From contig MHXU01000013.1 in the NCBI GenBank assembly GCA_001824555.1, positions 1-35,803 of the forward strand: a stretch of DNA of 35,803 nt, given 5' to 3'. The translations under genes and the position numbers were made by a program. This stretch comes from Planctomycetes bacterium GWC2_45_44 (GTDB taxonomy: Bacteria; Planctomycetota; Phycisphaerae; Sedimentisphaerales; UBA12454). Shown here piece after piece: positions 1-7,202 of this stretch; within the stretch, counting starts at the first letter, position 1, and the number at the start of each line of letters is the position of its first letter. Under the pieces are notes generated by a model. The model worked only from the letters and a program-made list of their open reading frames with translations, had not been told where the DNA came from and made no database searches.

Positions 1-98
1 AATTTTTTTGACAACCCGCCCACGGTGAACGCCTTATCCGTCTTCATCATAAGACGGATGGCATTTTGCCGTTCCTGCGATGTTGGCTTTAACGTCAT
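1..98 (-). CDS. N-terminal fragment of an unidentified protein, running off the left edge
   Basis: An open frame starts with ATG at 98 (minus strand) and has no stop through 32 codons to the window edge. A GGAG ribosome binding site lies 8 nt upstream of this ATG, which is the main reason to believe it. The visible peptide begins MTLKPTSQERQNAIRLMM and ends in TVGGLSKK, a stretch that could be the start of a helix-turn-helix, but this is too short to name a family. It would be divergently transcribed from the GntR regulator at 425, with the shared intergenic region holding repeats and possible operators. Confidence 0.5.
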   Translation of the reverse strand, partial: MTLKPTSQERQNAIRLMMKTDKAFTVGGLSKK

Positions 99-141
99 TT
101 ATCAAACTCCAAATATGGCAACACTTTGGCCGATTGTAAAA

Positions 142-173
142 AAAACCGCGTGGGCTAAAGCCCACCCTACAAA
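142..173. repeat. Small palindromic repeat, GTGGGCT/AGCCCAC stem
   Basis: Perfect 7-bp stem (150-156 with 159-165) in a longer conserved unit that starts AAAACCGCG and ends CCCTACAAA. An almost identical unit, with one extra base in the loop, lies at 17082-17114 between flhB and the downstream membrane protein gene. The two copies show that this is a dispersed repeat and not a local terminator. Confidence 0.75.
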
Positions 174-183
174 CTACAAACTT

Positions 184-216
184 GAAACGCGTGGACAGAA
201 AATCTGTCCACCCTAC
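184..216. repeat. Palindromic repeat with the same flanks but a different stem
   Basis: Perfect 9-bp stem GTGGACAGA (191-199) and TCTGTCCAC (203-211). It shares the outer parts of the repeat at 142-173 (CGCGTGG before, CCACCCTAC after), but the inner stem is different on both arms, so pairing is preserved. Confidence 0.6.
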
Positions 217-220
217 GCTC

Positions 221-246
221 TGGATTCCCGCCTGCGCGGGAATGAC
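221..246. repeat. dRS3-like palindromic repeat (ATTCCC-N8-GGGAAT)
   Basis: TGGATTCCCGCC followed by TGCGCGGGAATGACA is a palindrome of the ATTCCC-N8-GGGAAT form known as dRS3 in Neisseria and seen in many other genomes. A second near-identical copy is at 8618-8644 and a degenerate copy in opposite orientation is at 33002-33028. Confidence 0.7.
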
Positions 247-280
247 AAGTCGTATTTGACACTCGGCTAAAGTGTTACTA

Positions 281-324
281 AAATATGTTATTTTGACGCT
301 AAAGTAACGCATTATAACATATTT
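281..324. promoter_or_regulatory. 11-bp inverted repeat, possible second operator
   Basis: AAATATGTTAT (281-291) and ATAACATATTT (314-324) are perfect inverted repeats separated by 22 bases. The right arm contains TTATAACA (312-319), the same octamer that forms the left half of the operator-like palindrome at 389-406. This suggests a distal binding site for the same regulator, though a simple hairpin is possible. Confidence 0.4.
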
Positions 325-388
325 GTCAAATATAAAATCCAATAACTAATGATTTTGTGGATTTTTTTCTTGACTTTCAGAAAATTGG

Positions 389-406
389 TTATAACATTTG
401 TTATAA
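389..406. promoter_or_regulatory. 18-bp perfect palindrome, candidate GntR operator
   Basis: TTATAACATTTGTTATAA is an exact inverted repeat (TTATAACA, TT, TGTTATAA) ending 18 bases before the GntR start codon at 425. It lies next to TTGACT (370-375) and TATAAT (402-407), so a protein bound here would cover the promoter. GntR/HutC-type regulators bind AT-rich inverted repeats and often control their own operon. The exact -35/-10 pair is ambiguous, because the spacing from TTGACT to TATAAT is 26. Confidence 0.55.
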
Positions 407-424
407 TTAGTGTATCGAGATAAA

Positions 425-1156
425 ATGTCGGAATATAACAGATTATATAACTCTTTGCGGAATCAGATTTTAGGCAGACATTATGCTGCCGGGCAGAAAC
501 TCCCGCCCGAAAGGCTGTTATGTGAAGATTTTGGAGTTTCCAGAATTACGGCAAGGCACGCGATACGACTTCTTCAGGAACAGGGGCTTGTCGAGAGGTT
601 TCAGGGCAGAGGAACTTATGTCCGCAATATAAAACCTCAAAAGGTGTCAATTGTGAACTGCGATTTTTCAAATTCAATCCTGAAAAACGCTTCCCATTTA
701 AAAAGAAAACTGATAAGCTGCCAGAAAGTTTCTCCGCCGCCATCAATCACTGAATATCTCAACCTCAATAAAAATGATGAATGCCTGCTTGCCAAAAGGT
801 TAGACATCATAAATGATGAGCCGGCCGCTTATGACCGTGCATTTATACCGATAAAATACTCATCATCTATAAACGATAAAATGCTCATAAAAATAGACTT
901 TTTTGAGTTATGGGCAGAAGCCGAAAATCTCAATATTTCATACGGCACTGAAAGCATCGAAGCCATTGGAGCAAACAGCGAGGCAGTTGAAATACTAAAG
1001 GTAAAACCTGACAGCCCTATACTTTTGACAGTAGAAACATCTTACGATTCCAACGGCAATGCCTTAGCGGTTTTTGAATCTGTTTACCGAGGCGATATGA
1101 TAAAGCTGACTTCAACCAATTACAGGGGTGACAAAAATGTCAAAATTACTAATTGA
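425..1156 (+). CDS. GntR family transcriptional regulator with UTRA domain (HutC subfamily)
   Basis: The N-terminal winged helix-turn-helix (about residues 5-70) includes the family pattern of a YxxLRxQI opening, LPPERxLxxxFGVSRITAR and QGLVERFQGRGTYV. The rest is a UTRA effector domain, which in this family binds sugar phosphates or other small ligands. A GTG at 410 would add five residues, but it overlaps the -10 region, so I choose the ATG at 425 (243 residues). The gene overlaps the NagA-like gene by 20 bases, so the two are probably translated together. By analogy with NagR/DasR, it likely represses the operon and senses an amino-sugar phosphate. The palindromes just upstream are its likely targets. 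Confidence 0.85.
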   Translation: MSEYNRLYNSLRNQILGRHYAAGQKLPPERLLCEDFGVSRITARHAIRLLQEQGLVERFQGRGTYVRNIKPQKVSIVNCDFSNSILKNASHLKRKLISCQKVSPPPSITEYLNLNKNDECLLAKRLDIINDEPAAYDRAFIPIKYSSSINDKMLIKIDFFELWAEAENLNISYGTESIEAIGANSEAVEILKVKPDSPILLTVETSYDSNGNALAVFESVYRGDMIKLTSTNYRGDKNVKITN

Positions 1157-2306
1157 AAACGCCTGCGTAATTCTTGCGGATAAAGTAATTAAAAACTCGA
1201 CAATGCTTATAGTCGATGGCAAAATCTCTAAAATATATTCTTCCGGAGATAAACCCGATAAACGGGTCGATGAAACAATAAACGCAAATGGCAATTATCT
1301 TGCCCCAGGATTCATAGATTTGCATATTCACGGTTTGCAAAATTATTTAATAGATAACGGCACGGAAGATTTGGCTCAAATATGCAAAATTTTGCCTCAA
1401 TACGGCGTTACGGGCTTTTTGCCGACTGTATGCCCCCTGCCGAAAGGAAAAGACGCTGAATTTCTGTCAAAGCTGACAAATGTTAAAAGTACCGGCGCAC
1501 AGATTTTAGGATTTCATCTTGAAGGGCCGTTTCTTGCCCTGACTGGCGCATTGCCGAAGGAGGCTCTCGGAAAAGCAGATATCGAGAGAGTTAAAAATCT
1601 GATAACTGCCGCTGGACCTTACAAAGCTATTTTCAGTATTTCTCCGGACTTTGAAGACGTAACAAAGTTAATACCCATCATGGCCGAAAATGGATGTCCT
1701 GTTTTTATAACTCATACAAAAGCCAGTGTAAAACAAACTATTGACGCGATAAAAGCAGGAGCGAACCACGCCACACATTTTTATGATGTTTTTCATGTTC
1801 CTAGAGAAACTGACGAGGGAGTCAGACCTTGCGGGGCTGTCGAGGCCATACTTGCCGATAAAAATGTAAGCGTTGACTTTATTCTTGACGGGGTTCACGT
1901 TGACCCCATCGCGATAAAGATGGCATTGCAATGCAAGGGAAACGACAAGGTCTGCCTGATTACCGATTCAAATATTGGAGCCGGTCTTGGAAAAGGCGTG
2001 TACAAGTTCGGCGATAGAGAGGTCAAAATAGATTATTATGGCGCACCGGCAAGATTGGTTGAAAATGGCGGACTGGCCGGCAGCGGATTAACAATGGACA
2101 CTGCTGTTAAAAATGCCGTATCTATGCTTGACATCGAATTGCCTTTGGCCGTCAAAATGGCAAGTTCCAACCCGGCAAAAGTTCTTAAAATAGATGACCG
2201 CAAGGGTAAAATTGAAGAGGGGTATGACGCAGATTTTGTCATAATGAATGATAAATTTGAAGTATTACAAACGTGGATAAAAGGAAATTCCTGCTATAAG
2301 ATTTAA
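1137..2306 (+). CDS. nagA: N-acetylglucosamine-6-phosphate deacetylase-like amidohydrolase
   Basis: Amidohydrolase of the NagA family, which removes acetate from N-acetylglucosamine-6-phosphate. Visible landmarks: metal-binding HxH in PGFIDLHIHG (H63, H65), HLEGP (E129), THTKAS (H193), HATHFYD (H211, H214), GVHVDP (H244), the catalytic aspartate in LITDSN (D267), and the C-terminal SSNPAKVL. Length (389) is normal. The ATG at 1137 is preferred over the GTG at 1128 because AGGGG sits at the right distance upstream. The usual substrate-side THLYNAM segment is THFYDVF here, so specificity may differ from textbook NagA. The genes on either side suggest a role in amino-sugar breakdown in the cytoplasm. 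Confidence 0.85.
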   Translation: MSKLLIENACVILADKVIKNSTMLIVDGKISKIYSSGDKPDKRVDETINANGNYLAPGFIDLHIHGLQNYLIDNGTEDLAQICKILPQYGVTGFLPTVCPLPKGKDAEFLSKLTNVKSTGAQILGFHLEGPFLALTGALPKEALGKADIERVKNLITAAGPYKAIFSISPDFEDVTKLIPIMAENGCPVFITHTKASVKQTIDAIKAGANHATHFYDVFHVPRETDEGVRPCGAVEAILADKNVSVDFILDGVHVDPIAIKMALQCKGNDKVCLITDSNIGAGLGKGVYKFGDREVKIDYYGAPARLVENGGLAGSGLTMDTAVKNAVSMLDIELPLAVKMASSNPAKVLKIDDRKGKIEEGYDADFVIMNDKFEVLQTWIKGNSCYKI

Positions 2307-2326
2307 TCTGAAAGGAGCTTATTAAA

Positions 2327-3649
2327 ATGTCCGACCAAGTATTAATGGCAGGCGCAGCAAAAATTGATATAACGCCAAAGGAAAACGTATGGATGGACGG
2401 TATGATTCGCAGTCATAAGTCCGAAGGTATTCACGATTCGCTCTTTGCACGGGCATTGGTGGTTTCCCCGGACGGCAACAAGAAAAATGCCATTGTTATT
2501 GTTTCCTGTGATGTTTGCGCCATATATGCAAACCCGCTTGCTAATCACATCAGAAAAGCCGTCTCCGAAAAAACAGGTATCCAGGCAGAAAATATGATAA
2601 TTGCCTGTACTCATACTCATTCCGGCCCGGCATTGTGCGGAATTTTAAACCTCAGTGCCGAAAAATATGCTGCTGAAGAGTTCACCCCGAAAGTTATCCA
2701 GGTAATCTGTCAGGCAAGCGATGCTCTTCATCCAGCAACAATAGGCTATGACAGAGGAGAAGAGACCACAGTCAGTCACTATCGTCGGCTCTGGACTAAA
2801 GACGGCAAAATTGTAATGAATTGGGAACCTTATCCTGCGGAAAACATTATTGGCCCGGCGGAAGAAGCGAATAACGAAGTCGGGGTTGTGAAAATAGTCT
2901 CGGCCGATAACCCGGATTCAGTTATTGCCACTGTCTATAATCATGCAGGACATCCCAACGTAATGTCAGGCGATAATTATATGATTTCCGCCGATTATCC
3001 CGGACTTGCGTCAAAAATTATTGAGGACAAATTCGGCGGAATCGCGATGTTTCTCAATGGCGCCCAGGGAACTATGGATATAGATGGTTTGAAAGACAGA
3101 GATTGGGCGGGAGTTACCCGAACAGGCACGGCTATGGGTAAGGCCGTTGTGGATATCGTCGGCAAAATAAAATCGCAAAAGGCCGATGTGAAAATTAAAT
3201 CGATATCGAAAAAATTCAGTGTTCCCTACAGAACTATAACTCCCCAGGAGCTAAGTTGGGCTAAGAAAGTTATAGCTGAATCGGGCGGTAAAATTGCACC
3301 ACTTGCCGATGGTGTTGGAGATGACTACAAAGCATATCTCCTTCTTAAACTAAACGAGAAAAAAGGTGAATCCATCAACCTGGAAATGGTGGGTATTGCT
3401 TTGGGAGATGTTGCCTTAATTAGTTTTCCCGGCGAGCCATATAACGAAATCGGGGCGAAGATTAAAAAGCAAAGCCCCTTCAAATATACTTATATAGTGG
3501 TTCTCGCAAACGACTACACAGGCTACTATCCAACAAAGAAAGCAATCGGCGAAGGCGGCTATTGTGTGGACACCCGTAACTGTGATGCAACTGCCGAAGA
3601 GATAGTAATTAAAAACAGCCTCGATGTCTTAAAGAGTTTAGCCAAATAG
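2327..3649 (+). CDS. Neutral/alkaline nonlysosomal ceramidase-like hydrolase, cytosolic
   Basis: The protein belongs to the neutral ceramidase N-terminal family, in which a zinc site cleaves an amide bond. The likely zinc ligands are visible: THTHSGP (H96/H98), YNHAGHP (H206/H209), FPGEPYNEIG (E370) and NDYTGYYP (Y397). The serine-bearing GDVSPN motif of true ceramidases is replaced by GAQGTMDID (residues 245-253). There is no signal peptide or membrane segment, and 440 residues is shorter than secreted ceramidases. A good AAAGGAG lies 9 nt before the ATG. Position between nagA- and nagB-like genes points to an amide or ester hydrolase acting on a sugar derivative, not on ceramide. The substrate is unknown. 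Confidence 0.75.
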   Translation: MSDQVLMAGAAKIDITPKENVWMDGMIRSHKSEGIHDSLFARALVVSPDGNKKNAIVIVSCDVCAIYANPLANHIRKAVSEKTGIQAENMIIACTHTHSGPALCGILNLSAEKYAAEEFTPKVIQVICQASDALHPATIGYDRGEETTVSHYRRLWTKDGKIVMNWEPYPAENIIGPAEEANNEVGVVKIVSADNPDSVIATVYNHAGHPNVMSGDNYMISADYPGLASKIIEDKFGGIAMFLNGAQGTMDIDGLKDRDWAGVTRTGTAMGKAVVDIVGKIKSQKADVKIKSISKKFSVPYRTITPQELSWAKKVIAESGGKIAPLADGVGDDYKAYLLLKLNEKKGESINLEMVGIALGDVALISFPGEPYNEIGAKIKKQSPFKYTYIVVLANDYTGYYPTKKAIGEGGYCVDTRNCDATAEEIVIKNSLDVLKSLAK

Positions 3650-3703
3650 GAATGTTTCAATAAAATTAAAGTTCACAAATAATATTTTTTTATGGAGAAG
3701 TAA

Positions 3704-4657
3704 ATGAAAGCAATGAAAGAAAAAAAATTCGAATTTAGTCCGTCAATGCATCTTGCCTTCCGGGACAAGAAGGTTCTGGCCAGAGTCAGGAACATAAAAA
3801 GAGCGGATATCACAAAGCATCCGAATCCTGACTTCAAGATTCGCGTACTTAAGGACAATGAGTTTGACTTCAACGTCATAATGGACATCTTCTACCGCAT
3901 CAAGACGGCCGCTGACAAAAACGAAAAAATCGTCTTTATTTTCAGCCAGCCAGAACCTATCTACAAGTATGTTGCTGACCTTCTCAACAAATTCCAGGTC
4001 AACTGCAAAAACCTCCATACGTTCAATATGGACGAGTGGGCGGATGAAGACGGAAACATTGCTCCGGAATCTTACGGACCGGGCTTTATGCACGCGATGA
4101 AGCAGAACTTCTACTTCAGGTTAGACAAAAAACTTCGACCAAAGGAACAGCAGATACACGGGCCAAACAACAAGAACTTCAAAGATTACGGCAAAATGCT
4201 GACCGACCTGGGCGGCGCCGATGTATGCTACAGCGGGCCAGGCTGGACAGGCCACCTTGCGTTCGTTGACCCCGATGCTCCCGAATTTGCCGCTGACAGT
4301 CTGGAAGAATGGAAGCAAATGGGACCAAAAATCGTAACCTTAAACGTAATTTCGATTGCCCAGAATTCTCTCCACGGCACTTTCGGTCAGAGCGGCGATA
4401 TGGCCAATGTACCTCCGAGAGCGGCAACCATCGGGCCGGCACAGGTTCTCGAAGCCAAACACAGACTCGATATGAACAACCTTCAGACATCCGGCACATT
4501 CGTTTCATGGCAGAGGTTGGTAACAAGATTAGTTGCACATGGGCCGGTAACTCCGCTGGTGCCGACATCGGTTTTACAAACCGTTCCGACTGATTTCTGG
4601 ATTTCGGAAACTGTCGCAGCAGACATAACGCCCAATTTTACGGATATCTATTATTGA
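3704..4657 (+). CDS. Divergent glucosamine-6-phosphate deaminase/isomerase (NagB-like)
   Basis: The NagB/RpiA fold family is recognisable from FNMDEWA (residues 107-113, matching NagB FNMDEY with the catalytic Asp at 110), GWTGHLAFVDP (180-190, matching NDGHIAFNEP) and the later MANVPPRAATIG (matching VPTQALTVG). NagB would convert glucosamine-6-phosphate to fructose-6-phosphate and ammonia. The glycine-rich phosphate loop (PTGSTP type) near residues 77-90 reads VFIFSQPEPIYKYV. The Asp of NDGH is Thr182, His184 is kept, and the following Glu is Asp189. At 317 residues it is longer than NagB (about 266), with extra N-terminal sequence. It may act on a different sugar or be a non-standard isomerase. 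Confidence 0.65.
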   Translation: MKAMKEKKFEFSPSMHLAFRDKKVLARVRNIKRADITKHPNPDFKIRVLKDNEFDFNVIMDIFYRIKTAADKNEKIVFIFSQPEPIYKYVADLLNKFQVNCKNLHTFNMDEWADEDGNIAPESYGPGFMHAMKQNFYFRLDKKLRPKEQQIHGPNNKNFKDYGKMLTDLGGADVCYSGPGWTGHLAFVDPDAPEFAADSLEEWKQMGPKIVTLNVISIAQNSLHGTFGQSGDMANVPPRAATIGPAQVLEAKHRLDMNNLQTSGTFVSWQRLVTRLVAHGPVTPLVPTSVLQTVPTDFWISETVAADITPNFTDIYY

Positions 4658-4692
4658 GAATGAGCCTTAAAGTTTGCATAAGGAAAAATTTT

Positions 4693-5979
4693 ATGACAAA
4701 TAATGTATTAGTCGCACAATCCGGCGGGCCATCGCCGGTAATTAACAACTCTCTGCGAGGTGTCATAGAAGGCTGTCGAGCCTACCCGTCCAAATTCGGA
4801 AACGTCTATGGCGGCAAGCACGGCATCGAGGGCGTTCTCCAGGAGGAACTGGTTGACATCTCCGCCCAGCCACAAAAAGAGATTGATTTATTAGCCACCA
4901 CCCCCGCCGCCGGAGCTATCGGCACCTGCCGCTACAAACTTTCGGAAAACCGGCAGGAGGATTTCGAACGAGTTATCGAAGTGTTCAAAGCACATAACAT
5001 CGGCTATTTCTTCTACATCGGCGGTAACGATTCTATGGACACCGCCAACAAAATATCAAACCTGGCAAAAAAGCGACAGTTAGACCTCATCGTAGTCGGA
5101 ATTCCAAAAACCGTTGACAACGACGTAGGCGACCAGGAATTCAAGTTTCTTGACCACACCCCAGGCTATGGCTCCGTCGCACGCTACTGGGCATATACTA
5201 TCCAAAACGCTAATCAGGAAAGTATGGGGTGCTGCACACACAACCCCGTCATAGTCCTCGAAGCTATGGGTAATGAGACAGGTTTCATTCCCGCCGCCGC
5301 TCGGCTGGGAGACCCGAACCGTGAAATGCCCCTGCATATTTACCTGCCGGAATCTCATTTCACGCTCGAAGAAATCGCAGACACTGTCCGTGAAGAATTG
5401 GGACGCAGCGGTCGCTGCATCGTTGTCTTAAGCGAAGGCCAGAAAGTCGGAGATATCGGCGCATCGCGCGACTGCTTCGGCCATATCAACTACGGCGCCG
5501 CCCAAATCACAGCCAGTCAGGCTGTTATTAATTACCTCAACTCAAAGAATTTGTCCATATACGGCCCGGCATGGGGCAATGTTTCCGGACTCGAGCAGCG
5601 TATGGTGTCAGTACTCGCCTCCACCGTTGACCTTGATGAAGCGTTCAACGTCGGCAAACACGCGATTGAAGTAGCTCTCAAGGATGGAACAGGCTATATG
5701 GCCACCATTGTACGTCAACCGGGAGACACTTACCACGCAGGTTACGACAAAGTTGAGCTGTCGAAGGTTGCAAATTTCGTTCGGCAGATACCGCAGAGCT
5801 GGATAGCAAAGAACCGGTATGACGTAACCGACGATTTCGTCAAATACGCCAGGCCGCTCATCGGCGAAGATTGGGTTAAAGTCCCGCTCGAAAATGGCAT
5901 TCAGAGATTCGCGCGTTTCAAGAAGATATTCGCAGAGAAACGATGCAAACAGTATGTGCCGCAGATGTACAGACCATAG
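4693..5979 (+). CDS. pfp: 6-phosphofructokinase, probably pyrophosphate-dependent
   Basis: Phosphofructokinase family enzyme that phosphorylates fructose-6-phosphate in glycolysis. Family motifs: QSGGPSPVINNSL at the N-terminus, IGGNDSMDTA (109-118), GIPKTVDND (136-144) and EAMGNETGF. The GGND signature, in place of GGDG, is typical of PPi-using members, but the phosphoryl donor cannot be proved from sequence. The first possible start (TTG 4654) overlaps the previous gene. I choose ATG 4693 because AAGGA lies just upstream and the protein then begins MTNNVLVAQSGGP, giving 428 residues. It follows the NagB-like gene directly, so it is well placed to consume fructose-6-phosphate made by the operon. 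Confidence 0.8.
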   Translation: MTNNVLVAQSGGPSPVINNSLRGVIEGCRAYPSKFGNVYGGKHGIEGVLQEELVDISAQPQKEIDLLATTPAAGAIGTCRYKLSENRQEDFERVIEVFKAHNIGYFFYIGGNDSMDTANKISNLAKKRQLDLIVVGIPKTVDNDVGDQEFKFLDHTPGYGSVARYWAYTIQNANQESMGCCTHNPVIVLEAMGNETGFIPAAARLGDPNREMPLHIYLPESHFTLEEIADTVREELGRSGRCIVVLSEGQKVGDIGASRDCFGHINYGAAQITASQAVINYLNSKNLSIYGPAWGNVSGLEQRMVSVLASTVDLDEAFNVGKHAIEVALKDGTGYMATIVRQPGDTYHAGYDKVELSKVANFVRQIPQSWIAKNRYDVTDDFVKYARPLIGEDWVKVPLENGIQRFARFKKIFAEKRCKQYVPQMYRP

Positions 5980-5991
5980 CGGAAACTCATA

Positions 5992-6029
5992 GGGGCGCGA
6001 TTATCGCTTCATGGCATTCGTCGCGCCCT
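5992..6029. repeat. GC-rich hairpin between phosphofructokinase and glycerate kinase genes
   Basis: GGGCGCGA (5993-6000) pairs perfectly with TCGCGCCC (6021-6028) around a 20-base loop. It is followed by TTATTA, not a clean T-run, so it is a weak terminator at best. It may be a repeat element or an attenuating hairpin inside the operon. Confidence 0.4.
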
Positions 6030-6071
6030 TATTACATTGAAACCGACAGGTATACGGGACGCTAATCTGCA

Positions 6072-7202
6072 ATGAAAATTATTGTTGCAACAGATTCATT
6101 CAAAGGCTGTTTGAGCGCTGAAACAGCAAGTAAAACTATTGCGGATGCCATTGTTGAACAACTGCCGAAAGCTCAAATTCTGACAAAGCCATTAGCAGAC
6201 GGCGGCGAAGGAACTGCCAATGCGATGATTGCCGCCTGCAACGGCCGATGGATACCCCGAAAAGTTATGGGTCCGCTGCCGAATATGGAAGTAGATGCAG
6301 GCTTCGCGTGGTTCGAAAAGACTCGCACCGTATTAGTAGAAATGGCCTGCGCCAGCGGCATTACATTATTATCCAAAGACCAGCTTAATCCACTGAAAAC
6401 CACAACTTATGGAACGGGACAGTTGATTGCCGCGGCATTAGAGAAACTTCCTTATGAAATACTATTAGCCATAGGAGGCAGCGCAACCGTCGATATGGGA
6501 GTGGGCGCGGCAATGGCGTTAGACTGGCAATTTCTGGATAGTAACGGCAAATCTGTCGGTCTTGGCGGAGAGTGTCTTGAAAGAATAGAAAAAATTATCC
6601 CTCCGCCCAAACTACCTGATTGCAGAGTAAAAGTTCTTAGCGATGTTACCAACAGCCTCTACGGACAAAATGGCGCCGCTGAAGTTTTTGGCCCACAAAA
6701 GGGAGCGAATCCTCAAACGGTCAAAAGGCTGGATGCCGCGATTAAACGCCTTTCCGGATTAATCAGGGACAAATTAAACATTGATGTCTCTGATATTTCA
6801 GGAGGCGGAGCCGCAGGCGGATTAGGAGCCGGAGCTGCGGCTTTTATGAATGCCGATATTGTTTCAGGAATAGAAACAATTATAAGCGTCATAAATCTGA
6901 AAAAGGACTTGACGGACGCAGACTGGATAATAACCGGCGAAGGCAGATTTGACAATCAGTCGCTTGGCGGAAAAGTTATTTCCGGAATCGTTCGATTAGC
7001 ACGGCAAACAAATACAAAAGTCGCAGTAATTGCAGGCGATGTTCAGGTGAGTAAATCGGAATATAAAAAGTTTGGCGTTATTGACGCGATTGGTTTGAAA
7101 AAAAATAATATGACAACCGACTACGCGATGCAAAATTGCGTAAAACTGCTGATAGATGCCAGCCGCGAATTTGTAAAAATTATAAAAAATGAAGCCGATT
7201 AG
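6072..7202 (+). CDS. glxK: Glycerate kinase (GlxK/GarK family)
   Basis: Glycerate kinase family, converting D-glycerate to 2-phosphoglycerate (GarK/GlxK enzymes) and so feeding lower glycolysis. The N-terminus KIIVATDSFKGCLSA, the central GGSATVDMGVGAAMAL, the glycine-rich GGGAAGGLGAGAAAF and the C-terminal WIITGEGRFDNQSLGGK are the family landmarks. 376 residues is the normal size. The 92-base gap after the phosphofructokinase contains a hairpin, so expression may be partly uncoupled from the genes upstream. Its stop codon overlaps that of the opposing dehydrogenase by 4 bases. Its presence hints that the operon or its neighbour produces glycerate. Confidence 0.85.
   Translation: MKIIVATDSFKGCLSAETASKTIADAIVEQLPKAQILTKPLADGGEGTANAMIAACNGRWIPRKVMGPLPNMEVDAGFAWFEKTRTVLVEMACASGITLLSKDQLNPLKTTTYGTGQLIAAALEKLPYEILLAIGGSATVDMGVGAAMALDWQFLDSNGKSVGLGGECLERIEKIIPPPKLPDCRVKVLSDVTNSLYGQNGAAEVFGPQKGANPQTVKRLDAAIKRLSGLIRDKLNIDVSDISGGGAAGGLGAGAAAFMNADIVSGIETIISVINLKKDLTDADWIITGEGRFDNQSLGGKVISGIVRLARQTNTKVAVIAGDVQVSKSEYKKFGVIDAIGLKKNNMTTDYAMQNCVKLLIDASREFVKIIKNEAD

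Larger units (their letters stand above)
99..424. other. Gene-free intergenic region with palindromic repeats and regulatory palindromes
   Basis: This 326-base stretch separates two divergent genes. It holds three small palindromic repeats (142-173, 184-216, 221-246), an 11-bp inverted repeat (281-324) and an 18-bp perfect palindrome (389-406) close to the GntR gene. Open frames crossing it on both strands run through palindromes, show no ribosome binding sites and read like no protein family, so I treat them as spurious. Confidence 0.7.

Noticed and set aside
25-342. Open frames on both strands across the left intergenic region
   Set aside because: They run through palindromic repeats, lack ribosome binding sites and look like no protein. 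The short minus-strand frame ending at the edge is preferred.
2307-3703. Riboswitch or glmS-type ribozyme upstream of the amino-sugar genes
   Set aside because: Gaps between these genes are too short (about 20 and 54 bases), and no conserved element is visible.
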